Translations under genes and position numbers: made by a program
NCBI GenBank assembly: GCA_900109895.1
Contig: FOBR01000018.1
Coordinates: 56,449 to 120,448, forward strand
Direction: 5' to 3'
DNA length: 64,000 nt
From: a bacterium A37T11
GTDB taxonomy: Bacteria; Bacteroidota; Bacteroidia; Sphingobacteriales; Sphingobacteriaceae
The notes under the pieces: generated by a model
Database searches by the model: none
Seen by the model: only the letters and a program-made list of their open reading frames with translations
What the model was told of the DNA's origin: nothing
Shown here: piece after piece, positions 53,904-62,916 of the stretch
Numbering within the stretch: the stretch's first letter is position 1
How the letters are laid out: each line of letters begins with the position of its first letter

Positions 53904-54896
53904 TTATATGTCTTCTGAATCCACTGGCTGAAAAAAACTTTGAACCTCATGCCCCTCCAATCCATAAGCTTCACGCACCCAGTGAGCATACACGTGCTGG
54001 TATCCGTGGGTCGCATAAATATGTTGGGCCCCAGTAGCTTTTACCGCTGCATTGAGCTGGTCCCAGTCAGCATGGTCAGATAAGATAAACCCCCTATCTA
54101 CCCCCCTTCGCCGTCTGGCACCCCTTAGTTGCATCCAACCACTGCAAAAGCCAATCCGATAAGGCGAAAACTTTTTAAGCCAAGGACTGCCAAGAGCAGA
54201 AGTTGGCGCAATAATGACCGCCTTATAAAATTGTTCTTTTGGTGTATCGCCCTGTACCCGCTCACCAGGAAAAGCAAAGCCTTGCCGTGCCAGCGCTTCA
54301 TGAATATTAGCAATGGCACCGTGTAAAAAAACAGGACCAATTCCGGCATTCAAACCCTGCACGATCCGTTGCGCTTTGCCAAGTGAATAACCAATGAACA
54401 CTGTGTTCATCCCTTCACAAGCGTTATCCTGCCAAAAACGGTTCATATCATCAAATACCTCCTGTTGATCCGGAAATTTATAAATAGGAAGACCAAAGGT
54501 GCATTCTGTAATAAAATGATGGCAGGTTACGGGTTCAAAAGGCGTGCTAATCCCATCATCCGTTAATTTATAATCGCCAGATACAACCCAAATTTCTCCT
54601 TTATATTCCAAACGAACCTGTGCCGAACCAATGATATGGCCGGCCGGAAACAAGCTAATGTCTACCCCATTTATTTGAATATGTTTGCCATATTCTAAAC
54701 CCTCAACCTTAATCCCAAACCCTAACCGCTGTTTTAAAAGTTCCGTTGAATGTAGCTGGCAAAGGTAAACATCGCTACCGGGCCGGGCATGGTCGCTGTG
54801 GGCATGAGTAATAATTGCCTTTCCAACCGGTTTCCATGGGTCAATATAAACGTCTGCCTGCGGGCAGTAAATACCCCTATCACTAAATTCAAGCAT
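53904..54896 (-). CDS. Ligase-associated exonuclease (metallo-beta-lactamase/beta-CASP-type)
   Basis: From the ATG at 54896 (MLEFSDRGIYCPQ) the protein has 330 residues. The in-frame region to 55007 encodes an unlikely hydrophobic lead. ITHAHSDHARPG near residue 31 is the HxHxDH metal motif, FPAGHIIGSAQVRLE near 84 and VVSGDYK near 103 follow, and ILSDHADWDQL near 278 and THG near 302 give the beta-CASP-like C-terminal motifs. It is the putative exonuclease of the ligase-associated DNA repair set. First gene of the four-gene minus-strand operon. Confidence 0.92.
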   Translation of the reverse strand: MLEFSDRGIYCPQADVYIDPWKPVGKAIITHAHSDHARPGSDVYLCQLHSTELLKQRLGFGIKVEGLEYGKHIQINGVDISLFPAGHIIGSAQVRLEYKGEIWVVSGDYKLTDDGISTPFEPVTCHHFITECTFGLPIYKFPDQQEVFDDMNRFWQDNACEGMNTVFIGYSLGKAQRIVQGLNAGIGPVFLHGAIANIHEALARQGFAFPGERVQGDTPKEQFYKAVIIAPTSALGSPWLKKFSPYRIGFCSGWMQLRGARRRRGVDRGFILSDHADWDQLNAAVKATGAQHIYATHGYQHVYAHWVREAYGLEGHEVQSFFQPVDSEDI

Positions 54897-54973
54897 TTTT
54901 ATAAAGTATAACAAGCCAGTGTAAAAATAGTTTCTTAGCAAAAATAAATTTACGAAGATAAATTTAAAAACTG

Positions 54974-55004
54974 TTGCATAATAGAAAACAAATCCGGATA
55001 TTTG
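54974..55004 (+). promoter_or_regulatory. Probable promoter of the rpmB operon: TTG-N20-GATATTTG
   Basis: TTG at 54974-54976 is followed after 20 bases by GATATTTG at 54997-55004, one mismatch from TAnnTTTG. The expected start of transcription leaves a leader of about 50 bases before rpmB. Confidence 0.5.
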
Positions 55005-55058
55005 CAAACTCTTTAAGAAACTGAGTTTTAGAAAACGAGTAAGCGAATTAATATAATC

Positions 55059-55292
55059 ATGTCAAGAATTTGTGATTTAACAGGTAAAGGAGCTATAAAA
55101 GGATTTAACGTTTCCAATTCAAACGTTAAAACCAAACGCAAATTTTATCCAAACCTGCAAACGAAAAGATTTTTCCTGCCGGAAGAAAACCGTTGGATTA
55201 CCCTCAAAGTATCCACTTCAGCCATCAAGACTATTAATAAAAATGGTATCATGGCAGTTATTCATAAATTTATTAGAAAAGGGTCTATTTAA
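55059..55292 (+). CDS. rpmB: 50S ribosomal protein bL28
   Basis: A 77-residue protein with [25 protein letters not shown] at the N-terminus, normal length, and [14 protein letters not shown] and [23 protein letters not shown] has a single Cys rather than a zinc ribbon. Translated in the order rpmB-rpmG-DUF4295 with 2 and 12 bp gaps. Confidence 0.97.
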   Translation: MSRICDLTGKGAIKGFNVSNSNVKTKRKFYPNLQTKRFFLPEENRWITLKVSTSAIKTINKNGIMAVIHKFIRKGSI

Positions 55293-55294
55293 TC

Positions 55295-55477
55295 ATGGCA
55301 AAAAAAGGTAGCAGAGTTCAGGTAATACTAGAGTGTACTGAACATAAAGAAAGTGGATTGCCGGGTATGTCACGTTACATTACTACTAAGAACAAAAAAA
55401 ACACGACAGAACGCCTGGAATTGAAAAAATTTAATCCGGTACTTAGAAAAGTAACCGTTCATAAAGAAATAAAATAA
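55295..55477 (+). CDS. rpmG: 50S ribosomal protein bL33
   Basis: A 60-residue protein with [42 protein letters not shown] and a basic C-terminus. Only one Cys is present, so it is the zinc-free form. 2 bp after rpmB. Confidence 0.96.
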   Translation: MAKKGSRVQVILECTEHKESGLPGMSRYITTKNKKNTTERLELKKFNPVLRKVTVHKEIK

Positions 55478-55489
55478 ACTGATTTAGCC

Positions 55490-55675
55490 ATGGCAAAGAA
55501 AGTAGTTGCAACCCTCAAAACCGGTAAAGGTAAAGATTATACCAAAGTTATCACAGCTATTAAATCCCCCAAAACCGGCGCTTATACTTTTAAGGAGCTG
55601 ATTGCGCATAACGATCACATTAAAGACGCTGTAGATGCAGCAAAAGAAATTGTGGCAGATTCACCCGCACATTAG
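55490..55675 (+). CDS. DUF4295 small basic protein, Bacteroidota ribosome-associated
   Basis: A 61-residue protein, MAKKVVATLKTGKGKDY at the start and TGAYTFKELIAHNDHIKDAV in the middle. It matches the DUF4295 family that follows rpmB-rpmG in Bacteroidota. I recall that ribosome structures from this phylum name it bL38, but I cannot check that here. It ends an operon that closes with a strong terminator 33 bp downstream. Confidence 0.85.
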   Translation: MAKKVVATLKTGKGKDYTKVITAIKSPKTGAYTFKELIAHNDHIKDAVDAAKEIVADSPAH

Positions 55676-55707
55676 GATAATTAAGTTCCTTATAAAATAA
55701 AAGTTTT

Positions 55708-55740
55708 AGCCGTTCTGGGAAATACCGGGATGGCTTTTTT
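55708..55740 (+). terminator. Rho-independent terminator of the rpmB-rpmG-DUF4295 operon
   Basis: AGCCGTTCTGG (55708-55718) pairs with CCGGGATGGCT (55725-55735), an 11-bp stem with three G-U or U-G wobbles and a GAAATA loop, then a run of T. It separates the ribosomal operon from ftsY. Confidence 0.8.
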
Positions 55741-55779
55741 GTTGTTCACAAAATTTATATATTAAGCAAACCCGGATAT

Positions 55780-56742
55780 ATGGGATTATTTGATTTTTTT
55801 AAAAAGAAAGAACAATCACCTGAGGCCTCAGAAGCCTTGGAAAAAGGTCTTGAAAAGACGAAGGAAGGCTTTTTTTCAAAAATAGCAAAGGCCGTCGTTG
55901 GAAAATCGACCGTTGATGACGAGGTGCTTGATGAACTTGAAGAAATATTGGTCAGTTCAGATGTCGGCGTAACCACCACTTTGAAAATCATAGAACGTAT
56001 AGAAAAGCGGGTAGCCCGTGACAAATATGTTAATACTTCAGAACTCAACAATCTGCTTCGGGAAGAAATTCAGCAGCTTTTGGCAGAGAATAACAGCAAC
56101 GATTTTGAAACATTTGAATACGGCAACCACAAGCCCTATGTAATTATGGTAGTTGGGGTAAATGGGGTTGGTAAAACAACCACTATTGGAAAGCTTGCGC
56201 ATCAGCTAAAAGAAACCGGAAATCAGGTAGTCCTTGGAGCAGCAGATACGTTCCGGGCAGCAGCTGTAGACCAGTTAAAACTTTGGGGTGAACGGGTTGG
56301 GGTACGTGTAGTAGCCCAAGCCATGGGATCCGATCCGGCCTCTGTAGCTTACGACACCGTGCAATCAGCCATCTCCAATGGTGACGATGTTGCTATTATT
56401 GATACAGCCGGAAGGCTTCACAACAAAGTAGCGCTTATGAACGAACTGTCCAAAATAAAAAATGTCATGCAAAAAGTTATACCAGGCGCCCCGCACGAAA
56501 TTTTATTGGTATTAGACGCCTCCACTGGTCAAAATGCAATCGAACAATGCAGGCAATTTACTCAAGCTACCGATGTAAATGCCCTGGCTCTTACCAAACT
56601 TGATGGAACTGCCAAAGGCGGCGTTGTAATAGGCATATCAGATCAATTTAAAATACCCGTTAAATATATTGGAGTAGGCGAAAAAATAGGTGATCTACAA
56701 CTTTTCAACAAAAAAGATTTCGTAGAATCACTATTTAGCTAA
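55780..56742 (+). CDS. ftsY: Signal recognition particle receptor FtsY
   Basis: A 320-residue SRP receptor GTPase. A short charged lead precedes the N domain (about 20-95), then the G domain: [15 protein letters not shown] near 128 (P-loop), [11 protein letters not shown] near 153 (SRP-specific), DTAGRLHNK near 208 and [10 protein letters not shown] near 272. It works with SRP to target nascent membrane proteins to the SecYEG translocon. The N-terminal acidic A domain of E. coli FtsY is missing, as in many Bacteroidota. rimO begins 11 bp after its stop. Confidence 0.96.
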   Translation: MGLFDFFKKKEQSPEASEALEKGLEKTKEGFFSKIAKAVVGKSTVDDEVLDELEEILVSSDVGVTTTLKIIERIEKRVARDKYVNTSELNNLLREEIQQLLAENNSNDFETFEYGNHKPYVIMVVGVNGVGKTTTIGKLAHQLKETGNQVVLGAADTFRAAAVDQLKLWGERVGVRVVAQAMGSDPASVAYDTVQSAISNGDDVAIIDTAGRLHNKVALMNELSKIKNVMQKVIPGAPHEILLVLDASTGQNAIEQCRQFTQATDVNALALTKLDGTAKGGVVIGISDQFKIPVKYIGVGEKIGDLQLFNKKDFVESLFS

Positions 56743-56753
56743 CAAGGCAGCCA

Positions 56754-58088
56754 ATGAGAACAAAACTAAATAAACTGTCAGCACCAATCCAAAAACCGCG
56801 CGTAAATGTGGTTACCTTAGGTTGCTCCAAAAACATCCATGATAGCGAAGTATTGATGGGTCAATTACGTGGCAACCAATTAGACGTTGTTCACGAAGCC
56901 GGAAATATAGGCACCAATGATATAGTGGTCATTAACACCTGTGGATTTATTGACAATGCCAAACAAGAATCGATTGATACTATTTTAGCTTATAGTGCGC
57001 TCAAAGAAGAAGGCAAAATAAACAAGGTAATCGTTACCGGATGTCTCTCTGAACGCTATAAACCTGAATTACAGGCAGAAATACCCAATGTTGACGCCTA
57101 TTTTGGCACCAATGACCTGCAACAACTGCTCTCAACCATCGGTGCCGACTACAAACATGAGCTCATTGGAGAGCGCCTATTAACAACGCCATCGCATTTT
57201 TCCTATTTTAAAATTGCAGAAGGCTGTAACCGTCCATGTTCCTTCTGCGCCATCCCGCTAATGCGCGGCAAACACCTCTCCAAACCGATGGATGACCTTG
57301 TAAAAGAAGCATCCTATTTAGCAAAGAATGGCACCAAAGAGCTCATTTTAATTGCCCAGGATCTAACTTATTATGGGCTCGATCTCTATGGAAAGCGAAA
57401 CTTGGCAGACCTGCTAAGGCGCCTCTCAGACGTTGAAGGCATTGAATGGATCCGTTTACAATATGCCTACCCTTCGGGATTTCCGATGGATATATTGGAA
57501 GTCATGAAAGAACGCAGCAACATTTGCAATTACCTGGATATGCCATTACAGCACATCAGCGACAACATGCTCCGCTCCATGCGCCGCGGTATTTCGAAGC
57601 AAAAAACCATTGACCTGGTAAACAGCATCCGTGATAAAGTACCAAACATCGCCCTGCGAACCACACTTATCTGCGGCTACCCTGGCGAAACCGAACAGGA
57701 TTTTGAAGAATTGCGGGAATGGGTAACAGAAACCCGATTTGACCGCTTGGGCTGTTTTACATATTCTCACGAGGAAAATACCCATGCCTATGAGCTTTAC
57801 GATAATGTTCCGCCGGAACTAAAGAGCGATCGGGTTGAACAGATCATGGAAATCCAACAAGACATATCCTATAACATCAACCAAACTAAAGTAGGCAAAG
57901 CATTCAAAGTACTGATTGATAAAAAAGAGGGCGGCTATTTTGTAGGACGTACCGAATTTGACTCACCAGAAGTGGATAATGAAGTCTTATTAGACGCACA
58001 ACATAACTATGCCACAACGGGACGCTTCGTCATAGCTCACATAGACCGTGCTGAAGATTTTGATTTATATGGATCCATTGTAAAATAA
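56754..58088 (+). CDS. rimO: Ribosomal protein uS12 methylthiotransferase RimO
   Basis: A 444-residue radical SAM enzyme. The N-terminal UPF0004 domain has VTLGCSKNIHDSEVLMGQL, INTCGF and VTGCLSERY, which hold the first Fe-S cluster cysteines. The radical SAM motif is EGCNRPCSFCAIP near residue 160 (Cx3Cx2C). A TRAM domain (about 375-444) closes the protein. SKNIHDSEVLMG distinguishes RimO from MiaB. It methylthiolates an Asp in ribosomal protein uS12. It is co-transcribed with ftsY. Confidence 0.96.
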   Translation: MRTKLNKLSAPIQKPRVNVVTLGCSKNIHDSEVLMGQLRGNQLDVVHEAGNIGTNDIVVINTCGFIDNAKQESIDTILAYSALKEEGKINKVIVTGCLSERYKPELQAEIPNVDAYFGTNDLQQLLSTIGADYKHELIGERLLTTPSHFSYFKIAEGCNRPCSFCAIPLMRGKHLSKPMDDLVKEASYLAKNGTKELILIAQDLTYYGLDLYGKRNLADLLRRLSDVEGIEWIRLQYAYPSGFPMDILEVMKERSNICNYLDMPLQHISDNMLRSMRRGISKQKTIDLVNSIRDKVPNIALRTTLICGYPGETEQDFEELREWVTETRFDRLGCFTYSHEENTHAYELYDNVPPELKSDRVEQIMEIQQDISYNINQTKVGKAFKVLIDKKEGGYFVGRTEFDSPEVDNEVLLDAQHNYATTGRFVIAHIDRAEDFDLYGSIVK

Positions 58089-58121
58089 CCGGGATGCCTA
58101 TCTTTTGCTTCACATAACTAT

Positions 58122-58129
58122 TATTTTTG
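58122..58129 (+). promoter_or_regulatory. -7 box TATTTTTG before bshC
   Basis: Exact TAnnTTTG match that ends 8 bases before the ATG at 58138. It supports that start over the upstream TTG at 58105. Confidence 0.5.
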
Positions 58130-58137
58130 TGGCAGGA

Positions 58138-59727
58138 ATGGAAGCAGCTTATATTGATTATATTGATACTCATGCCTTTTCAGGCACACTGATCAGGTAT
58201 TTACAACGCGATAAGAAGCTTGCAGGCTATTATGGAAACACGCCTGATTGGGAAGGTTTTGCCAAGCAGATCAGCGAAAAGAAACCCCTATCCAACCGCA
58301 ATGTTTTGGTCAGGGTATTATTATCTCAGTATAGGCAACTCATGGCCCAACATCCCAAAGTGACGGAAAACATCTCATTACTTGCCCGGGAAAACACCTT
58401 TACAATCACAACTGGCCATCAATTAAATATTTTTACAGGCCCGCTCTATTTTATTTATAAAATAGCTACCAGCATCAAGCTAAGTCAGGAACTTAAGCAA
58501 CGGTTCCCTGAATTTAATTTTGTTCCTATATATTGGATGGCAACAGAAGACCATGATTTTGAGGAAATCAACCATACAACCATCGGAGGAAAAACAATCA
58601 CGTGGGATGCCCCTCGTAAAGCCGGCACCGGCAGAATGCCTACTGACAGTATTACCGAAGCAGTCAGGGAATATCAAAATATATTGGGCCTGTCTGAAAA
58701 TTCAGCCCAATTAGCAGACCTTGTCGCACAAGCTTATTTGGATCACGCAACGCTGGCAGACGCAACACGTTACTTGGTAAACAGCTTGTTCAGTACCTAT
58801 GGGCTGGTCATTGTCGATGCAGACCATCCGGAACTTAAGAAACAATTTGCGCCCATTATCAAAAAAGATATCCTGGAGCGAAACAGCTACCGGGAAATTA
58901 CAAAAACCACCTCCCAATTGCAAAATGATGGGTTTGGCACCCAAGTTCATGCGCGTGAAATCAATTTCTTTTATCTCACCGATCAATTCAGAGAACGAAT
59001 TGTCCAACGGGAAGATGGCCAGTTTGAAGTACTTAATCAAGGTATCAGTTTCAGTAAAGAAGCATTAGTTACAGAAATTGATGAGCACCCTGAACGCTTT
59101 AGCCCCAATGTGGTCATGCGTCCGCTCTATGAAGAAGTTGTATTACCCAACCTCGCCTACATTGGGGGGGGCGCAGAAATTGTCTATTGGCTGCAGTTAA
59201 AAAGCAATTTTGATCACTATGGTATTGCTTACCCCATTCTGGTCCCACGCAATTCAGCTCTGCTTGCCGATGAAAAAAGTGTCCATAAGATCTTCCGTCT
59301 GGACTTGTCCATTCAAAGCCTCTTTCAGGAAAATCATCTACTAAAAAATGAGTACATCCGTCGCCACACCAAATATGATCTAACGCTCGATGATGAATGG
59401 ATGGGCTTTAGGTCAATCTTTGAAAAGATCAAATTGCGGGCGCACAAAATTGACCCTACCCTGGCACCTAGTGCAGAAGCGGTCATGTCAAGAATGCAAA
59501 AAGCCATTAAAAACCTTGAAAAGAAACTAATCAAGGCCGACGCAAAGAACCACCAAGATGCCCTGCAACAAATTGACCACTTAAAAGCAGCACTGTTTCC
59601 GGGAGGAAAACTCCAGGAACGTACCGAGAATTTCGGCCTGTTTTATGTGAAATTTGGAGACGTCCTTATCAAAGAGCTCATCAGGCAATTTGAACCCCTG
59701 GATTTTAAATTCACTATTCTTTATTAA
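58138..59727 (+). CDS. bshC: Bacillithiol biosynthesis cysteine-adding enzyme
   Basis: From the ATG at 58138 the protein has 529 residues. TITTGHQLNIFTGPLYFIYKI near residue 86, PIYWMATEDHDFEEINH near 130 and VVMRPLYEEVVLPNLAYIGGGAEIVYW near 325 are strong BshC blocks. A coiled-coil stretch (about 440-490) follows. BshC adds Cys to GlcN-malate in the last step of bacillithiol synthesis. The other bsh genes are not in the window. A -7 box near 58122 suggests its own promoter as well as read-through from rimO. Confidence 0.94.
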   Translation: MEAAYIDYIDTHAFSGTLIRYLQRDKKLAGYYGNTPDWEGFAKQISEKKPLSNRNVLVRVLLSQYRQLMAQHPKVTENISLLARENTFTITTGHQLNIFTGPLYFIYKIATSIKLSQELKQRFPEFNFVPIYWMATEDHDFEEINHTTIGGKTITWDAPRKAGTGRMPTDSITEAVREYQNILGLSENSAQLADLVAQAYLDHATLADATRYLVNSLFSTYGLVIVDADHPELKKQFAPIIKKDILERNSYREITKTTSQLQNDGFGTQVHAREINFFYLTDQFRERIVQREDGQFEVLNQGISFSKEALVTEIDEHPERFSPNVVMRPLYEEVVLPNLAYIGGGAEIVYWLQLKSNFDHYGIAYPILVPRNSALLADEKSVHKIFRLDLSIQSLFQENHLLKNEYIRRHTKYDLTLDDEWMGFRSIFEKIKLRAHKIDPTLAPSAEAVMSRMQKAIKNLEKKLIKADAKNHQDALQQIDHLKAALFPGGKLQERTENFGLFYVKFGDVLIKELIRQFEPLDFKFTILY

Positions 59728-59753
59728 AGCACTGCCCAAAAATTAATTTCAAG

Positions 59754-60119
59754 ATGGATATCGAACAGTTACGGGAATATTGCCTTAACAAAGCAGGAAG
59801 TACAGAAAGCATGCCCTTTGGCAATGACACCCTGGTCTTTAAAGTGGGTGAAAAAATCTTTCTGCTGGTTGGACTGGATCAGCATCCCATACGCTTTAAT
59901 GTAAAGTGTGATCCGGATCTGGCTCCAGAATTGCGCGAGCAATACCCGTATAACATCTTACCAGGATACCATATGAACAAAAAACATTGGAATACGATCG
60001 TGTGCAATAAAGGTCTGCCCGAAAAATTGTCAAAAAAAATGATTGACGACAGCTATGAACTGGTATTAAAGTCATTACCCGCCGTACTGAGGAAAACGAT
60101 CAAGTCCGTTTCTCCCTAA
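59754..60119 (+). CDS. MmcQ/YjbR-family protein
   Basis: A 121-residue protein with MDIEQLREYCLNKAGSTESMPFG at the start, DTLVFKVGEKIFLLV near residue 25 and MNKKHWNTIV near 74, the pattern of the MmcQ/YjbR family (double-psi-like cyclic fold, sometimes called DNA-binding). Biological role is not established. Its end overlaps by 20 bp the end of the convergent hemJ gene. Confidence 0.85.
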   Translation: MDIEQLREYCLNKAGSTESMPFGNDTLVFKVGEKIFLLVGLDQHPIRFNVKCDPDLAPELREQYPYNILPGYHMNKKHWNTIVCNKGLPEKLSKKMIDDSYELVLKSLPAVLRKTIKSVSP

Positions 60120-60639
60120 ACCGTTTATACAACTTCACGGCCAGCATCAGCATCACAGCAAAGACCATTAAACCAAACACACCATAAATCCAGTTGATCG
60201 CGCTTTTTAACACCACCGTAAACACAATGGCAAACAGTAGTAAAGTAGCCAATTCATTCCACAATCGCAGTTTGATTGACGTCCAGTTGCTTTCATTCCT
60301 TGTAAGTTTTCCCATTATTCGCTGACAAATGAAATGATACACCAGCAATCCCAACACAAAGGTTAGTTTCACATGCATCCAAGGTGCATGAAGCAATGCA
60401 GGTGTGTCATAAAGCATTGCCAAACCAGCTAGCACAGCCAGGTACATCGAAGGCGTGGTAATAACCCACCACAACTTCTTTTCCATCATCACAAACTGGT
60501 TGTGCAGTAAGCGATACTCAGCATCCAACCGCTGCTTTGCTTCGGTATGATAGATAAACAACCTCACCATGTAAAACAAACCAGCCATCCAGCAGATAAC
60601 AAAAATAATGTGGATGGCTTTGGCGTAAAGGAAAAACAT
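60100..60639 (-). CDS. hemJ: HemJ-type protoporphyrinogen IX oxidase
   Basis: A 179-residue membrane protein with four or five spans. MFFLYAKAIHIIFVICWMAGLFYMVRL at the N-terminus includes the conserved His10 (heme ligand), and HVKLTFVLGLLVYHFICQRI near 88 contains further conserved residues. This is the UPF0093/HemJ family that oxidises protoporphyrinogen IX in the heme pathway when HemG/HemY are absent. It follows hemE by 9 bp on the minus strand, which supports the heme role. Confidence 0.88.
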   Translation of the reverse strand: MFFLYAKAIHIIFVICWMAGLFYMVRLFIYHTEAKQRLDAEYRLLHNQFVMMEKKLWWVITTPSMYLAVLAGLAMLYDTPALLHAPWMHVKLTFVLGLLVYHFICQRIMGKLTRNESNWTSIKLRLWNELATLLLFAIVFTVVLKSAINWIYGVFGLMVFAVMLMLAVKLYKRFREKRT

Positions 60640-60648
60640 GACGATAAG

Positions 60649-61689
60649 CTAGTAATGGAATTCTTTTACCACATCAATTGCATACTTTACATGGTCAAAG
60701 GGAATATCAGGCATAATGCCATGCCCTAAATTAAAAATAAACCCTTTTTGATCTCGCATCCGTTCAAACAAAGCATATATTTTTTTCTTAATAACCGCCT
60801 TATCCGCATACAAAACAAAAGGATCCAAATTTCCCTGTACAGCCATACCAGCAGGCAGCCGTTCTTTCATATCACGAAGATCTACATTCCAATCGATAGA
60901 TATCACATCGGGCCCAGCAGTAGCCATTAAAGGAGCAAACACAGAACTTCCTTTGCAAAAAGAGATCACCGGGATATCTTTCCGATCTAATCTGGCTATG
61001 ATCCTGGTATTATAACGATGAGAAAATTCAGCATAATCATCCCACGATAAAGCCTGCGCCCAACTATCAAAAAGCTGCACCGCATTAACCCCGGCAGCAA
61101 TCTGCAAGTTTAAATAACCAGCCGTTACCTCCGCAATCTTACCCAATATAAAATGTGCCAGTTCAGGTTCATTATTCAGTAATAGTTTAGTCCGTTTAAA
61201 ATCTTTGGACGATCCCCCTTCAACCAAATAACTTAAAACAGTAAAAGGTGCACCTGCAAAACCGATCAGTGGTATTGACCCATTCAGCCGGGACTGTACA
61301 ACCTTAATGGCGTCTGCCACATAACTCAATTTATGCACCACATCCGTTTGCAAAGCATCAGCCCCCGCTTTGTCGCGAACCGGATTTGCAAACCTCGGCC
61401 CTACCCCTTGTTCAAAGCTCAGCTGACCTCCCATAGCCTCTGCCGTTACCAATATATCTGAAAACAAAATAGCGGCATCAACCCCCAGCAGATCCACGGG
61501 CAACATCGTCACATCCGCCGCCAGTTCTGGGGTTTTACACATCGTCAAAAAGGAATATTTATTTTTAATGTCCCAATATTCTTTCATAAACCGGCCGGCT
61601 TGGCGCATCATCCACACAGGTGGACGTTCAGTTGACTTTGAAAAGGCTGCATTAATAAATAAATGATTGTTGTTAAGGGTATTGCTCAC
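60649..61689 (-). CDS. hemE: Uroporphyrinogen decarboxylase
   Basis: A 346-residue enzyme with RPPVWMMRQAGRFMKEYW near residue 18 (the RQAGR substrate-binding motif), VDAAILFSDILV near 69, IGFAGAPFTVLSYLVEGGSSK near 141 and NLGHGIMPD near 319. It decarboxylates uroporphyrinogen III to coproporphyrinogen III in heme biosynthesis. Its start codon shares a base with the stop of the upstream TPR-like gene, so translation is probably coupled, with hemJ downstream. Confidence 0.96.
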   Translation of the reverse strand: MSNTLNNNHLFINAAFSKSTERPPVWMMRQAGRFMKEYWDIKNKYSFLTMCKTPELAADVTMLPVDLLGVDAAILFSDILVTAEAMGGQLSFEQGVGPRFANPVRDKAGADALQTDVVHKLSYVADAIKVVQSRLNGSIPLIGFAGAPFTVLSYLVEGGSSKDFKRTKLLLNNEPELAHFILGKIAEVTAGYLNLQIAAGVNAVQLFDSWAQALSWDDYAEFSHRYNTRIIARLDRKDIPVISFCKGSSVFAPLMATAGPDVISIDWNVDLRDMKERLPAGMAVQGNLDPFVLYADKAVIKKKIYALFERMRDQKGFIFNLGHGIMPDIPFDHVKYAIDVVKEFHY

Positions 61690-62204
61690 TATTCTTTGGG
61701 TATTTCGTTTTCTATTTTATTGATTATTTGAGCAATACGTGATGATACCTCCAATTTCCTGGCCACATCGACGTATGCTTTAACACGATCATAATCATTT
61801 TTACGCAAATTCAGGTTGGCCAAATGCACCAATATGATCGCTTTGTCATTTGGCCTGCGAAAAGGCAAACGCGATGCGATTTGAAAATGATGTTCTGCTG
61901 CCTCATAATCAAGTAACTGCAACGCAAGGCTACCATTTATGAATTCATAATAATTGCGCCTGCGCTTGCGCAAATACTCGGGATGCTTAATGTCGGCCAA
62001 TAATAAACGAGCTTTATGATATTGTTTTTTTTTGAAAGCTTCAGAAGCCATCAGTACAGTTCCTTCCCTGAAATGACTCCATATAAGATAAAGGATCCCG
62101 GCGGCAACCAACATAGCAACCTGGTAAGAACGCTCCTTAATAATCCAAACAAGCATTCCAAGCGCCACAATTAGCACCACAAGCCGTGCCCTGGACGTCA
62201 TCAT
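61689..62204 (-). CDS. Small membrane protein with TPR-like C-terminal region
   Basis: The 171-residue protein has two adjacent spans in the first 45 residues (LVVLIVALGMLVWII and VAMLVAAGILYLIW). A soluble helical part follows with TPR-like pairs: KAFKKKQYHKARLLLADI, LALQLLDYEAAEHHFQIASR and LNLRKNDYDRVKAYVDVARKL. No enzyme motif is visible. It is set between a response regulator gene (4-bp overlap) and hemE (1-bp overlap). Function unknown. A scaffold or heme-linked role is possible. Confidence 0.8.
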   Translation of the reverse strand: MMTSRARLVVLIVALGMLVWIIKERSYQVAMLVAAGILYLIWSHFREGTVLMASEAFKKKQYHKARLLLADIKHPEYLRKRRRNYYEFINGSLALQLLDYEAAEHHFQIASRLPFRRPNDKAIILVHLANLNLRKNDYDRVKAYVDVARKLEVSSRIAQIINKIENEIPKE

Positions 62205-62914
62205 CCCTGTTGCGGATTGTCGGTAAATTTATACCCAACCCCACGTATTGAATGAAAGTACACCGGATTTTTTTGATCAGGCTCAAAATATTTCCGAAAC
62301 GTCAAAATAAAATTGTCAATGGTACGGGTTGAAGGATACACATCATAATTCCAAACAGTTTCCAGGATTTGTTCACGTGATACAGCCTCGTTACGACGTT
62401 CAATAAGCAATTTTAACAACATCGTCTCCTTTTTTGTAAGCGGTGTAATGGACCCATCTGCCAGGTGAAGTTCAAAGGAATTAAAATATATGGTTTTATC
62501 GCCTATCTGATAAGAATTCAGCTCTTTCAAGTCATCGCCTTTCATCCCTCTCTTAACCAAAATGGCCACTCGAAGGATTAATTCTTCCAGATTAAAAGGT
62601 TTCACCAAGTAATCATCGGCCCCTTTTTTAAGACCTGTGATGCGGTCCTCGCTGCTGTTCTTTGCCGTAAGGAACATGATTGGCACATCCGAATTTTCAA
62701 GTCGAATAGTTTCAGCCACTTGAAATCCATCAATCTCAGGAATCATCACATCCAAAATAATCAAATTAAATCGTTCCTCCTTAAAAACTTTAAGTGCTTT
62801 TCGGCCATCTGTAGCAGTTGATACCTTATATCCTTCAAGTTCTAAATTTAATTTAATGGCTTCCAGAAGATGCTCTTCATCTTCCACTAGCAATATGCGT
62901 TGTTTCGCTTGCAT
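62201..62914 (-). CDS. OmpR-family response regulator
   Basis: A 237-residue regulator with a complete receiver: LLVEDEEHLLEA, phospho-acceptor Asp in LIILDVMIPEIDG near residue 54, Thr in MFLTAKN near 82, and Lys in DYLVKPF near 104. The C-terminal OmpR/PhoB winged helix (about 135-232) has REQILETVWNYDVYPSTRTID and RGVGYKF. It is coded 2 bp after the sensor kinase gene, its likely partner. Confidence 0.95.
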   Translation of the reverse strand: MQAKQRILLVEDEEHLLEAIKLNLELEGYKVSTATDGRKALKVFKEERFNLIILDVMIPEIDGFQVAETIRLENSDVPIMFLTAKNSSEDRITGLKKGADDYLVKPFNLEELILRVAILVKRGMKGDDLKELNSYQIGDKTIYFNSFELHLADGSITPLTKKETMLLKLLIERRNEAVSREQILETVWNYDVYPSTRTIDNFILTFRKYFEPDQKNPVYFHSIRGVGYKFTDNPQQG

Positions 62915-62916
62915 AA

